A DNA stretch of 64,000 nt from Bog-159 sp963707465 (GTDB lineage: Bacteria > Acidobacteriota > Terriglobia > Bryobacterales > Bryobacteraceae), in NCBI GenBank assembly GCA_963707465.1, contig CAVPQK010000015.1:1612001-1676000 (forward strand), read 5' to 3'. The translations under genes and the position numbers were made by a program. Of the stretch, positions 31,398 to 40,578 are shown in pieces; the stretch's first letter is position 1; the number at the start of each line of letters is the position of its first letter. Below the pieces are notes generated by a model. That model was not told the DNA's origin, searched no databases, and saw only the letters and a list, made by a program, of their open reading frames with translations.

Positions 31398-33997
31398 CAG
31401 GCCATCAGCGCGACTCCGGTCAGGACCAAAGAGACCACCGCGAACGTCAGTGGGTCGTCAGGTTTCACACCATAGAGCAAGCTGGACAAGAAGCGGGTCA
31501 GAGCTAAGGCGCCTGCAACTCCGACGCCCACACCCATCACCGTCAAGCCCATGCCTCCATTCACCACAAGCTTAAGTACGTCGCGCTTCTGCGCTCCCAG
31601 GGCCATCCGGATCCCGATTTCGTGCGTGCGTTGGGAAACCGAGTAGGCGATCACGCCATACAGGCCCACGATGCCGAGTAACAACGCCATACCGCCCGCC
31701 AATCCCAGCATCGCCAATGTGAACGAAGTGCGCGCCATGGACTTGGCATAGTAATAGTCCATCGTGTGAACCTGGTATAGCGGAAGATCCGGGTCTACGG
31801 ACCATACGGCTCGCCGGACCTCGTTCATCAGGCTCTCCGTCCCCGCGCGTGCGCTGCGAATGGCGAAGGCCGGGCTGCCCAGGAAAACATCGGCGTCCGT
31901 TATCGGCCAGTAAACCGTCGCCGGGGCTTGCTGGCTGGTCCCGTCATCGTGGACGTTCCCCACCACGCCCACAATCTCCCGCCAGTCCTTGGGGCTTCCG
32001 CCAATTTGTTTCCCAAGTGCATCCGCCGGATTATGCCAATACTCACGCGCGAGGTTCTCCGACACAATCGCCACGGGGCGCTTGTTCAATATGTCGTTCC
32101 AGGCTAAATCGCGGCCGGCAACGATAGGAATGCCCATGGTTCTGAAAAAGCTTGGCGAAACCCAAAAGCACCTGCGTGCCGGCGGGAGCTGACCCTCAAC
32201 CATGTGATCCTTTACCAGCACAGGATCGCTCTCGGCCCCGGCATCCATCGGCACCGCCCCACTGAAATCGGCGGAAGAGACGCCCGGAATCGCCCCGATC
32301 TTGTCGAGAATCGCCCAATCCATACGGACCAGCCGCTCGGGAGTCTTCATCATTTCCGGAGGAAAATGGACATGGAACGTTTCCACTTCGGCTGGCGCCG
32401 TAAATCCGGGCTGAACGTGTGTCAAGGCTTGAAAGGTCCGGATCATGAGGCCCGAGCTCACGAGCAAAACAAGAGCCAGACCTACCTGGATGACCACCAG
32501 CGCGTTACGCGCCCGATGCCGCTCCCGGCTGGCGCTGGCAGAGCGGCCCGTATCGCGCAATCCAGTCCCCACGCGCACACCAACATACCGAAGAGCGGGC
32601 ATCGAGCCGAACATCAGACCTGCCACGATCGTAACGCCTAGGGTGAAGAGCGAGACCGGCCCATCGATGCCGATGTCGTTAAGCCGGGGCAAATCGCTCG
32701 GCGCCAAAGCGACGAGGGCGCGCAGGCCGCCATAAGCAAACAGCAAGCCGAGCGCGCCGCCAATCGCCGCCAGAACGAGGCTTTCAAGCAACAAACCGCC
32801 CGCGATACGTCCGGGGCTGCCGCCCAACGCCGCTCGAATAGCCAACTCCGGTTGTCGCCCCTCGACTCTCACCAAAAGAAGACTGGCCACGTTTGCACAA
32901 GCGATCAGCAGCACCAGGCCGATCCCACCCATCAAAACCCACAGGATCTTGCCCGCGTCGCCTATGACGTATTGCTTCAGCGGCTGCAGATTCGGCACTA
33001 TCCGCGCTTCTTTGAAGAACTGGGCCGCCTCGGGAAAACGCTCCAGTTGCAGGGGTATCATGCGCGCCACGTCTCGATTGGCTTCGGCCAGCGTCGCCCC
33101 CGGCTTCAGCCGGGCAACCGCAAAGTAGTTATAGCCTCGCTGCGTTCGAGGCCTGAGAGGCAACAGTATGCCCAGATTGGTCATGTCCAGGAAGCGAAAG
33201 CGTCGCGGTAACACGCCGATGATCGTGCTGGGCTTCCCATCGATGTCGATCGTTTTCCCGATCGCTGAACGGTCGCCGCCGAACTTGGTGCGCCAGTAAC
33301 CATAGGTGATCATCAGTGTGTCCGAGCTGCCCGGCTGATCGTCCGCACGCGTGAAGGAGCGCCCCAATAGAGGTGCGACTTCCAGAATGGGGAGCACCCC
33401 ATCGGTCACGCCCAGAGCCGGCACGTGTTCCGGTAGTCCGAGGCCGGTGACGTTGGCCGAGTAGATATTACCGCCGAACCCCGTATAGTAGAGACCGATG
33501 TCCTGGAAAGTGCGGGTTTGCTCGCGAAAGGTAAAGTATTCCGCCGGAGACAAAGGCCAGTTGAACTGGCTGATGCCAGGAAGGTCGAGCCCCACTTCTA
33601 CCAGTCTCTCCGGATGCGAATAGGGCAGAGGTTCGAGCAGGACGCCGTTAACCACGCTGAAAATGGCTGTCGTCCCCCCGATGCCAAGCGCCAGCGTCAG
33701 GGCGGCTACGGCGGTGAAGCTCCGGTTGCGCTGCAACTGGCGCAGGGCAAAGCGGATGTCCCTGGCGAAGTCCTCCACCAGGCGCCCGGCCCGTACTGCG
33801 CGAACCTCCTCCTTTACCTGGTCGATACCGCCAATTTCCATGAGGGCTTCCCGCCGCGCCACCGATGGCGAAAGCCCTTGCTGCATCTTCTCCTGCGTCA
33901 GCACCTCCAGCGATGAACGGAGTTCATCGTCCAGCGCCTGCTCAATCGCCCGCCGGCGAAAGAGATTCCGGAATAAACTCAGAATTCGCTTCGGCAT
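31337..33997 (-). CDS. ADOP-family permease (FtsX/MacB type)
   Basis: 886 residues from the ATG at 33997, chosen because GGGAGG lies 4 bases upstream. The N-terminal 80 residues (LFRRRAIEQALDDELRSSLE) are the cytosolic ADOP head. Two MacB-type halves follow, each with a periplasmic core and FtsX helices: FTAVAALTLALGIGGTTAIF, LLIACANVASLLLVRVEGRQ, ALVVIQVGLALVLLVSSGLM and LGIVGLYGVIAYSVSQRTHE. No ATPase is encoded nearby. This family is expanded in Acidobacteria and always sits with a PadR gene. The substrate is unknown; export or mechanotransmission is inferred from the family. It is transcribed with padR (18-base gap). Confidence 0.95.
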   Translation of the reverse strand: MPKRILSLFRNLFRRRAIEQALDDELRSSLEVLTQEKMQQGLSPSVARREALMEIGGIDQVKEEVRAVRAGRLVEDFARDIRFALRQLQRNRSFTAVAALTLALGIGGTTAIFSVVNGVLLEPLPYSHPERLVEVGLDLPGISQFNWPLSPAEYFTFREQTRTFQDIGLYYTGFGGNIYSANVTGLGLPEHVPALGVTDGVLPILEVAPLLGRSFTRADDQPGSSDTLMITYGYWRTKFGGDRSAIGKTIDIDGKPSTIIGVLPRRFRFLDMTNLGILLPLRPRTQRGYNYFAVARLKPGATLAEANRDVARMIPLQLERFPEAAQFFKEARIVPNLQPLKQYVIGDAGKILWVLMGGIGLVLLIACANVASLLLVRVEGRQPELAIRAALGGSPGRIAGGLLLESLVLAAIGGALGLLFAYGGLRALVALAPSDLPRLNDIGIDGPVSLFTLGVTIVAGLMFGSMPALRYVGVRVGTGLRDTGRSASASRERHRARNALVVIQVGLALVLLVSSGLMIRTFQALTHVQPGFTAPAEVETFHVHFPPEMMKTPERLVRMDWAILDKIGAIPGVSSADFSGAVPMDAGAESDPVLVKDHMVEGQLPPARRCFWVSPSFFRTMGIPIVAGRDLAWNDILNKRPVAIVSENLAREYWHNPADALGKQIGGSPKDWREIVGVVGNVHDDGTSQQAPATVYWPITDADVFLGSPAFAIRSARAGTESLMNEVRRAVWSVDPDLPLYQVHTMDYYYAKSMARTSFTLAMLGLAGGMALLLGIVGLYGVIAYSVSQRTHEIGIRMALGAQKRDVLKLVVNGGMGLTVMGVGVGVAGALALTRFLSSLLYGVKPDDPLTFAVVSLVLTGVALMACYIPARRATKADPSVALRYE

Positions 33998-34015
33998 GCT
34001 GCCTCCCATCTGGAT

Positions 34016-34348
34016 TCACTTGGACTCGACGGCCGCCGCCATGATCGTCACCAACTCGTTCCATTGCCGCTCTTCATCCTTGAGCTGAGCGCGCCCGGCG
34101 GAAGTCAACCGGTAATATTTTGCGCGGCGGTTGTTGTCGGACGCGCGCCACTCAGCTTCTACCCAGCCCCTTTCCTCCATGCGGTGTAGTGCTGGAAAAA
34201 GCGAACCGAAACTTACCTGAAAAGCTTCCTTGGTGATTTGCGTGATACGCCGGGAGATTCCAACTCCGTGCAGGGGCTCGATCGACAGGGCTTTCAACAC
34301 CAGCAGGTCGAGAGTTCCACGTAGAAGATCGGTTCGTTTTTGCGCCAT
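34016..34348 (-). CDS. PadR-family transcriptional regulator
   Basis: 110 residues. Winged helix: DLLRGTLDLLVLKALSIEPL, HGVGISRRITQITKEAFQVS, FGSLFPALHRMEERGWVEAE, WRASDNNRRAKYYRLTSAGR. The sequence is the type always found upstream of ADOP permeases, lacking the long C-terminal helix of classic PadR. It likely represses the padR-permease operon, and a perfect 9-base palindrome lies 8 bases upstream of its start. The ligand is unknown. Confidence 0.95.
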   Translation of the reverse strand: MAQKRTDLLRGTLDLLVLKALSIEPLHGVGISRRITQITKEAFQVSFGSLFPALHRMEERGWVEAEWRASDNNRRAKYYRLTSAGRAQLKDEERQWNELVTIMAAAVESK

Positions 34349-34356
34349 GCCATCCT

Positions 34357-34375
34357 CTTATCGGAATCCGATAAG
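34357..34375 (-). promoter_or_regulatory. PadR operator candidate (19-base palindrome)
   Basis: CTTATCGGA-A-TCCGATAAG, 9-base perfect arms around one base, ends 8 bases before the padR start codon and also covers its ribosome site region. Binding by the encoded PadR is inference. Confidence 0.7.
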
Positions 34376-34573
34376 TAATAATCTCATACTCTGGTGAGAC
34401 TTGCAACGCCCCGTTCAGCTTTCTTTTGCGAACTTGGCTGTGACCCTTCGCGCCTTTGCGTGAAATCTTTCGGTCACAAATCGACATTCCGCCGCATCCC
34501 CCTGAAAACAAACAAAACTGCCCCCCAGATCCCCAAATCCCCGCGCACCCCCATGCTACCCTCATCGTCGAAT

Positions 34574-35284
34574 ATGAGAAACACGACCGATACACCTCCC
34601 CCTCCCCTCTCGAGCGTCCAGCAGTGCGTCGCCGACGCCCTGGCCGCCGGATCCACCCTTACCGATGCCGCCAAAACCTACGGCGTCCACCGCGTCACCA
34701 TCTATCGCTGGATGAAGACGTGCAAACCCTTCACCGAGGCGCTCCACCACGCCCGCGGCGAGTTCGTCCTCGCTCAGCGCGACGCGCTCCACCACCTCAG
34801 CAACCGCGCCCTAGAAACCCTCCTCGCCATCCTCGACAATCCCAAGTCGTCCCCCGCCGTCCTGTTGCGCACGTCCATGTTCATTTTGCAACGTCCGCAA
34901 CTGCCCAAGACCGGCTGGTCGATGCCCGAGCCGTCCCCCGATCCCGACGGCGAAAAGCTGCTCGATTCGGCCATTATCGAAAAGGACTACGACAGCCTGC
35001 CCGGCCTCCATGGCATCGATAGGTATCCCGATCCCTACGAGGCTACCCCAACTCCCGCCGAATCAGCAACTTCCGAGCCCGCGCCGGCCCCTGAACCGCC
35101 GCTCCCGCCCGTCCCCGTCGCAACGCCGTGCAACACCATGCAACACGATTTCGAGAATCGTGACAATGTTGCGCCCCCCGGCAACTACGAAGACTACCTG
35201 AAGATCCGCAACGTGTTCCAAACCACCCCACAAGGCATTGTGGAGCGTGGTGGAGCGCCCGCCCCACCGCCCGTGAAACAATGA
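34574..35284 (+). CDS. Helix-turn-helix (homeodomain-like/transposase-type) DNA-binding protein
   Basis: About 236 residues from the ATG at 34574, which gives the opening MRNTTDTPPPPLSSVQQCVA. An in-frame ATG at 34553 is possible. The helix-turn-helix (about 15-60) reads AAGSTLTDAAKTYGVHRVTI, then YRWMKTCKPFTEALHHARGE, as in phage terminase small subunits and transposase heads. A helical middle follows (ALHHLSNRALETLLAILDNP), then a long Pro/Ala-rich linker and a conserved tail (YLKIRNVFQTTPQG). No catalytic domain is visible. It may be a domesticated mobile-element or phage-derived DNA binder. It ends 7 bases before the spermidine-synthase-like gene. Confidence 0.65.
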   Translation: MRNTTDTPPPPLSSVQQCVADALAAGSTLTDAAKTYGVHRVTIYRWMKTCKPFTEALHHARGEFVLAQRDALHHLSNRALETLLAILDNPKSSPAVLLRTSMFILQRPQLPKTGWSMPEPSPDPDGEKLLDSAIIEKDYDSLPGLHGIDRYPDPYEATPTPAESATSEPAPAPEPPLPPVPVATPCNTMQHDFENRDNVAPPGNYEDYLKIRNVFQTTPQGIVERGGAPAPPPVKQ

Positions 35285-35291
35285 TCGGGAG

Positions 35292-36734
35292 ATGAATCCC
35301 TTCGACCCCGAACTCCTCACCGTATGGATCGTCGCATTTGCGGAAGGTTTCTCCACGCTGGCCGTGGAGGTCATCGCCATCCGTCTGGCCATACCGGTGG
35401 CCGGATCGAGTATGACGCTGACCGGGGTGATGCTCGGCGTGGTCCTGTTCGCCCTGAGCGTCGGTTATTGGCATGGCGGGGCGCTGTCCGCCAGGTGGCG
35501 GAGTGCGCACACGCGCGCCGCGCTCACCCGTAACCTGCTGCTGAGCGGCGCCATTTACGTAGCGCTCGCGTTTCCCTTCGAAGCCATGCTACTGGGGAAG
35601 CTGCTGGATGCCGGCTTGAGCCTGGCGCTGGGCATCGGCGTGGCGGCGACGGTGCTGTTCGCCTTGCCCGTGTATCTGGTGGCGCAAACCGTGCCGCTGC
35701 TGGCCGAGCTCACCAACACCGAAGGCAAAGCCGGCAAGGCTTCCGGCAAGGTGCTGTTCTACTCCACCATCGGTTCGGTGGCCGGGGGCATCGTCACGCC
35801 CATCTTCCTTTTTCCGCATCTCGGTGTGCGCGGGTCCACCTACGTGGTCGGCGGCCTGCTGTTTGGCGCTTCCGCCCTGCTGGCCGCGCGCTCGGCCAGC
35901 CGCTGGAAGATCCTCGCCGCGAGCGCCCTCTTTCTCGCCGCGGTGCACTTCATCGGCGTGGCGGCCAAGCCCGCCAACGAGCAGTTTTCCTTCGATAGCG
36001 CGCATCAGAACATTCGCATCGTCGTCGAGCGGTCCGCCGCGGGCCGCGCCGAACGCGTGATGTATCTGAACGGCGGACGCGCTTCCGGAATCTTCTCGGA
36101 CACCGGCCAAAGCTCATTTGAATATGTGCGCGAGGCGGACGTGGCACTGACCGCCGCCCACAGCGCCTACGTGCTGGCCGTGGGCGCGGCCGGGTTCACT
36201 TTCCCGCGCGATGCCGCAGCCCTGCCTTTCGTCCAGCAGGTGGATGCGGTGGATGTCGATCCGGTGGTGCGGGCGGTAGCGGAGCGGGAGTTTCTGCGCG
36301 AGCCTCTGCCCGCCAAAATCCGGTTCTTTCCGCTCTCTGCGCGCTACGCGCTCCGGCGATTCCGGCAACAGCGCGCGCAATACGGCTTCGCCCTACTGGA
36401 CGCCTACAGCGGCATGGGCGTGCCGGCCGAACTCCTCACCGTCGATTTCTTTCGCGACGTGCACGCCGTGGCGGACCGCGTGGCGGTAAACTTGATCCTG
36501 GATCGCGCGGTCGAGTCGGATTTCGCCGCCAACGTTCTGGCATCTTTCCGAAAGGTGTTCGGAAGCGTGTGGCTCAAGGATGTCAAACCCGGTGATGTGG
36601 ACATAACCAATTTCCTGGTGACCAACTACGAGAACCCGGGAGCCGCCGAATGGACCGGCACAGGCCGGATCTACACCGACGACCGGAATACCGCCGACCG
36701 CGACCACGTCGATATGATGTGGGGCAGGCTCTAA
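35292..36734 (+). CDS. Membrane-fused spermidine-synthase-like protein
   Basis: 480 residues. The N-terminal 220 residues hold about seven membrane helices (GVMLGVVLFALSVGYWHGGA, ALGIGVAATVLFALPVYLVA, FYSTIGSVAGGIVTPIFLFP). Residues 230-480 resemble the aminopropyltransferase Rossmann fold: YVLAVGAAGFTFPRDAA, QVDAVDVDPVVRAVAEREFL, YGFALLDAYSGMGVPAELLT, EFFRDV-like DFFRDVHAVAD. The decarboxylated-SAM-binding residues are not clearly kept, so polyamine synthesis is uncertain; membrane-fused relatives are common and mostly uncharacterised. The last residues (MMWGRL) run into a double-hairpin element that also supplies the stop. Confidence 0.82.
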   Translation: MNPFDPELLTVWIVAFAEGFSTLAVEVIAIRLAIPVAGSSMTLTGVMLGVVLFALSVGYWHGGALSARWRSAHTRAALTRNLLLSGAIYVALAFPFEAMLLGKLLDAGLSLALGIGVAATVLFALPVYLVAQTVPLLAELTNTEGKAGKASGKVLFYSTIGSVAGGIVTPIFLFPHLGVRGSTYVVGGLLFGASALLAARSASRWKILAASALFLAAVHFIGVAAKPANEQFSFDSAHQNIRIVVERSAAGRAERVMYLNGGRASGIFSDTGQSSFEYVREADVALTAAHSAYVLAVGAAGFTFPRDAAALPFVQQVDAVDVDPVVRAVAEREFLREPLPAKIRFFPLSARYALRRFRQQRAQYGFALLDAYSGMGVPAELLTVDFFRDVHAVADRVAVNLILDRAVESDFAANVLASFRKVFGSVWLKDVKPGDVDITNFLVTNYENPGAAEWTGTGRIYTDDRNTADRDHVDMMWGRL

Positions 36735-36759
36735 GCCTGCGGCGGCCTCTCAGGCCGCC
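36719..36759 (+). repeat. Double-hairpin element, copy 8, overlapping a gene end
   Basis: Arms GCAGGCT/AGCCTGC (36724-36740, loop CTA) and GGCGGCCT/AGGCCGCC (36741-36759, loop CTC). The loop change CTC to CTA creates the TAA stop of the upstream gene. Confidence 0.88.
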
Positions 36760-36769
36760 TTCTTGAATT

Positions 36770-37714
36770 ATGCCGCCAAATCAACTCATCAAAGTAGGTC
36801 CACTCAGAAAGAGTGAACTCGACGAAGCCCGTAGCATCGTCGGCCTGGCATTCGGAACCTTTCTGGGCCTTCCCAATCCGGACGACTTCATGGGCGACCG
36901 CCATTTCATCGCGCCGCGCTGGCGCGCTGCCAACGTCAAGGTGATCGCCGCGCGCGAAAATGGCCGCCTGATTGGATCGAATGTCGTCACCCGCTGGGGA
37001 TCGTTCGGTTTCTTCGGGCCCCTGACAGTCCTGCCGGAGTATTGGGACCGCGGCGTGGCGCAGCGGCTGCTCGCAGCCACCATGAAGATTTTCGAGAGCT
37101 CGGGCGTGCGGCACACCGGGCTGTTCACCTTCGCGCAAAGTGCCAAGCACGTGGGCCTGTATCAGAAGTTTGGCTACTGGCCGCGCTATCTCACGGCCAT
37201 CATGACGCGCGCCCCGGAGCCGGGCAAAGTCGCGCCGACGCGGTTATCGGCCTTCAACAAGAGCCAGCGCAAACAGGCCATCGAAGCCTGCGGAAAACTC
37301 ACCGGCAAAATCGATCGCGGCCTCGATCTCTCCGATGAAATACAGGCCGTGCTCGCCGCGCACACCAGCGACGTCGTGCTGACCTACACGCGCGGCGTCC
37401 TCGACGCCTTCGCGGTATGCCTGAACGGGCCTGGATCCGAGGGCGGCGAGAAAACCTGTTACGTCAAGTTCGGCGCGGCGCGCGGCGGTGCGGGCGCTGG
37501 CGGCCGCTTCGACAAGTTGCTGGACGCCTGCGAAGCGTTTGCAGCCTCCCGTGGAGCCACCGTGGAGGCCGGCGTGAATCTGGCGCGCGAGGATGCCTAC
37601 CGGCGCATGCGTGCCCGCGGATATCTCGTCAGAACGCAAGGTGTCGCCATGCAGCGCCCGCACGCCGATGGATTCAATCGCGCCGGCGTCTATGTGATCG
37701 ACGACTGGCGTTAG
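36770..37714 (+). CDS. GNAT-family N-acetyltransferase
   Basis: 314 residues. The acetyl-CoA core covers about 20-155: VGPLRKSELDEARSIVGLAF, LIGSNVVTRWGSFGFFGPLT, VLPEYWDRGVAQRLLAATMK (a variant of the R/Q-x-x-G-x-G/A loop), and LFTFAQSAKHVGLYQKFGYW (helix 4). The C-terminal half (about 160-310) is a second, weaker domain with YVKFGAARGGAGAGGRFDKL, so this is a larger-than-usual two-part GNAT. The acceptor substrate is unknown. It is flanked by double-hairpin elements on both sides. Confidence 0.82.
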   Translation: MPPNQLIKVGPLRKSELDEARSIVGLAFGTFLGLPNPDDFMGDRHFIAPRWRAANVKVIAARENGRLIGSNVVTRWGSFGFFGPLTVLPEYWDRGVAQRLLAATMKIFESSGVRHTGLFTFAQSAKHVGLYQKFGYWPRYLTAIMTRAPEPGKVAPTRLSAFNKSQRKQAIEACGKLTGKIDRGLDLSDEIQAVLAAHTSDVVLTYTRGVLDAFAVCLNGPGSEGGEKTCYVKFGAARGGAGAGGRFDKLLDACEAFAASRGATVEAGVNLAREDAYRRMRARGYLVRTQGVAMQRPHADGFNRAGVYVIDDWR

Positions 37715-37715
37715 C

Positions 37716-37756
37716 TGGAGGGCGGGCTTTAGCCCGCGCGGGGCTTCAGCCCCGCC
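37716..37756 (+). repeat. Double-hairpin element, copy 9
   Basis: TGGAGG header, arms GCGGGCT/AGCCCGC (37722-37737, loop TT) and GCGGGGCT/AGCCCCGC (37738-37755, loop TC). It lies between the GNAT stop and the MFS stop; its last bases encode the MFS C-terminus on the other strand. Confidence 0.85.
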
Positions 37757-38975
37757 GGCCCACCAGCGCGTCCACCTTCCCCAACGCCGGGAACCGCCAC
37801 GCCCACAACGCCACGATCGCGATAGTCCCCAATCCCCCCAACACCACCGCGGGCACCGTGCCGAACCACTGCGCCGTAATACCCGATTCAAATTGCCCAA
37901 TCTCGTTCGACGCGCCGATAAACAACACGTTCACCGCGCTCACCCGTCCGCGCATTTCATCCGGTGTGGAAAGCTGCACCAGCGTGTGGCGCACCACCAC
38001 GCTCACCATGTCGCTCGCCCCAATCAGCACCAATGCCGCGAGCGACAGCGCCAAATTGCGCGACAGTCCGAAGACCACCGTGAACACCCCGAAGCCGCAC
38101 ACGCACCACATCATGATGGCGCCCGCGTGCCGCCGCAGCGGCCAGCGCGCAACCACCAGCGCCATGATCACGGCGCCCACCCCGGGCGCGCTCCGCAGCA
38201 GGCCCAGACCGGTTGCGCCGATCTTGAAAATCTCGCGCGCATAGACCGGCAGCAGCGCCGCCGCGCCGCCCAACAGCACCGCGAACAGGTCCAGCGAAAT
38301 AGCGCCCAGGATTATTTTGTTGCGTCCGATGTATCGCAGGCCTTCGAGCGCCATCCGGTACGACGCCGCCGGCCGCGGCCCTTGCGCGGCGCGCACCCGG
38401 ATCGCCGCCAACACCAGCACGGCCGCCAGGTACCCCAGCGCCGCACAGCCATAGACCAGTGCGGGGCTTCCGGCGAAGCCATACAGCAGCCCGCCCACCA
38501 CCGGCGCCACAATCGTGGCGGCTTGAAAAATGGACGAGTTCCAGGCCACCGCCGTGGGGAAGAATTCCTCCGGCACCAACAGCGGCAGGAATGCCTGTCC
38601 CGCGGGACCGTTGAAAGCGCGCACCGTTCCGTTCAACAGCAGCACGCCATAGATCGGCCAGATGGAGGACGCGCCGCGCCACGTCAGCCCCAGCAGCAGC
38701 AGGGAGCACAACGCGAAGCCGGCGCAGCAGGCCACCAGGATTCGCTGCCGCGGAAAGCGGTCCGCCGCCTGGCCCGCGACCAGGAAAAGAAGGATGCCGG
38801 GCAGAAACTGCGCCAGCCCCACCAGTCCCAGGTCCAGCGGGCGATGCGTCAGCGCATACACCTGCCACGCCACGGCCACGGCCTGCATCTCCGTCGCGGC
38901 GGTCATCAGCACGCGAACCATCACGTAATAGTGGAAGTTGGAGCGGTGGAAAACCACGCGGGGCGGATCGGGCAT
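37746..38975 (-). CDS. MFS transporter (EntS/MFS_3-like)
   Basis: 409 residues and about 12 membrane helices in two halves: VLMTAATEMQAVAVAWQVYA, LGLVGLAQFLPGILLFLVAG, QAADRFPRQRILVACCAGFA (motif A-like loop), ATIVAPVVGGLLYGFAGSPA, LFAVLLGGAAALLPVYAREI and ISLDLFAVLLGG. It resembles the enterobactin-exporter-type family that exports siderophores or drugs. No cargo-related gene is adjacent, so the substrate is open. The C-terminus (ALVGRRG) comes from element copy 9. Confidence 0.88.
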   Translation of the reverse strand: MPDPPRVVFHRSNFHYYVMVRVLMTAATEMQAVAVAWQVYALTHRPLDLGLVGLAQFLPGILLFLVAGQAADRFPRQRILVACCAGFALCSLLLLGLTWRGASSIWPIYGVLLLNGTVRAFNGPAGQAFLPLLVPEEFFPTAVAWNSSIFQAATIVAPVVGGLLYGFAGSPALVYGCAALGYLAAVLVLAAIRVRAAQGPRPAASYRMALEGLRYIGRNKIILGAISLDLFAVLLGGAAALLPVYAREIFKIGATGLGLLRSAPGVGAVIMALVVARWPLRRHAGAIMMWCVCGFGVFTVVFGLSRNLALSLAALVLIGASDMVSVVVRHTLVQLSTPDEMRGRVSAVNVLFIGASNEIGQFESGITAQWFGTVPAVVLGGLGTIAIVALWAWRFPALGKVDALVGRRG

Positions 38976-39072
38976 GCGCAGTTCTCAGTCTCCCATACGC
39001 GGGGTATGGTACGCCTATTTCGAAGGATGTGAGAGCTTCGCCGCTCGCGGAGACTATGATCGTAGGATGACC

Positions 39073-40527
39073 ATGCGAACTGCGGCCTTATTCTTCGTTT
39101 TGCCCGTGATTTCCCTGGCGCAGCATATCGCCATAGGCGGATACCCGGTGCCTACCGTGGGCAGCGGTCCCGAGGGGATTACGGCGGGTCCGGACGGCGC
39201 GTTGTGGTTCACCGAATCCGCTGCCAACAAGATCGGCCGCATCGCCACGTCCGGGACGATCACCGAGTATCCAGTGCCCACCGCGGCCAGCGACCCTTAC
39301 GGGATTGCGGCAGGTCCGGACGGCGCCCTTTGGTTTACGGAATATATCGGCAACAACATCGGGCGGATCACCACGGCGGGCGTGATCACCGAGTATCCCG
39401 TGCCCACTGCCAATAGCGATCCTGACGGCATTACGGCTGGTCCGGACGGCGCATTGTGGTTTACGGAGTATTCCGGCTATAACATCGGGCGCATCACCAC
39501 AACCGGATCCATCACCGAGTATCCCGCAACGGTTTCCGCTAGCGGTCCTCCTTTCCAGATCACGGCTGGCCCGGATGGGGCGCTGTGGTTTACGGAATAT
39601 CAGGGCCATGACATCGGGCGCATCACCACAGCCGGCGTCATTACGGAGTTCGCCCTGCATTCGGGGAACACCCCTTATGACATCACGGCGGGCCCGGATG
39701 GCGCCTTATGGTTTACCGAGCCGGACGACAATGGGATCGGGCGCATCGCGACCAGCGGGAAAAACACGCATTACGCACTGCCCACGGACCTCAGTACCCC
39801 ATCTGGGATTACGACGGGCCCAGATGGCGCGCTGTGGTTTACGGAGCTTTCCGGCGATAAAATCGGACGCATCACCATCGCTGGTGCGATCACAGAGTAC
39901 CACTTGCCCCTCCTCAGCATCGATCCCGCCTTCATCACCGTTGGGGCAGATGGTGAACTGTGGTTTACCGAGGGTACCGGCCTGATCGGCGAGGTTGTCT
40001 TCAGGACTGCCGGCCTGAGCGCCACTCCAGACACCGGCGCCTACCAAACGGGCCTTACATTTGCGGGAAGCGGATTCGCCTCGGGTGAGAGCGTCGACGT
40101 GTACTATAGCGGTGTTGGCTCCGGGATTCTGGCCACGGGGATTGCGGACGCAAGTGGCTCGTTCACCGTCGACGCCAGCGAGCCCCAATCGCCCTATGGT
40201 CCCAGACTGTTTCTGGGTGTCGGCCAGAGTAGCGGCAACCTGGGCGCGGCCAGTTTCTCGGTCACGCCGCTGGTTGTCCTGCAGCCCGACTCGGGAAAAC
40301 TACTAAGCACCGTCAGTGTTGAGGGTTATGGCTTCGGCGCCCTTGAGCAAGTGAGGATCCAGTGGGGTAGCCCTCCCACTTTGCTGGGTACAGTCACGGC
40401 CAGCGTCGACGGGAACGTGACGATGCGGTTCAAGGTTCCCGTGGGGGCGTTTGCCGGGCCGAATACGGTTCATGGGGTCGGCAAAGCGACCCGCGCCCAG
40501 GCTAAAGCCACCTTCACAGTCGAGTGA
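39073..40527 (+). CDS. Secreted seven-bladed Vgb-like beta-propeller with IPT-like tail
   Basis: About 484 residues. The ATG at 39073 has AGGA 5 bases upstream, though an ATG at 39067 is also possible. A signal peptide (RTAALFFVLPVISLAQ) is followed by seven near-identical blades of about 41 residues with the core GPDGALWFTExxxxxIGRIT; the last is GADGELWFTE. This matches the virginiamycin B lyase fold, which has seven blades. The lyase His/Glu residues are not seen in the repeat positions, so antibiotic degradation is unlikely. Two Ig/IPT-like domains (about 325-485) end the protein. It is probably an extracellular binding protein. Confidence 0.85.
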   Translation: MRTAALFFVLPVISLAQHIAIGGYPVPTVGSGPEGITAGPDGALWFTESAANKIGRIATSGTITEYPVPTAASDPYGIAAGPDGALWFTEYIGNNIGRITTAGVITEYPVPTANSDPDGITAGPDGALWFTEYSGYNIGRITTTGSITEYPATVSASGPPFQITAGPDGALWFTEYQGHDIGRITTAGVITEFALHSGNTPYDITAGPDGALWFTEPDDNGIGRIATSGKNTHYALPTDLSTPSGITTGPDGALWFTELSGDKIGRITIAGAITEYHLPLLSIDPAFITVGADGELWFTEGTGLIGEVVFRTAGLSATPDTGAYQTGLTFAGSGFASGESVDVYYSGVGSGILATGIADASGSFTVDASEPQSPYGPRLFLGVGQSSGNLGAASFSVTPLVVLQPDSGKLLSTVSVEGYGFGALEQVRIQWGSPPTLLGTVTASVDGNVTMRFKVPVGAFAGPNTVHGVGKATRAQAKATFTVE

Positions 40528-40578
40528 CGGCGCCGCGCGCAACCTATCCGTACTACAATGGCGGTCGGCAGGCGCCAA

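Noticed and set aside
39073..40527. Virginiamycin resistance (streptogramin lyase) function for the propeller
   Set aside because: Only the blade fold matches; catalytic His/Glu residues were not found.
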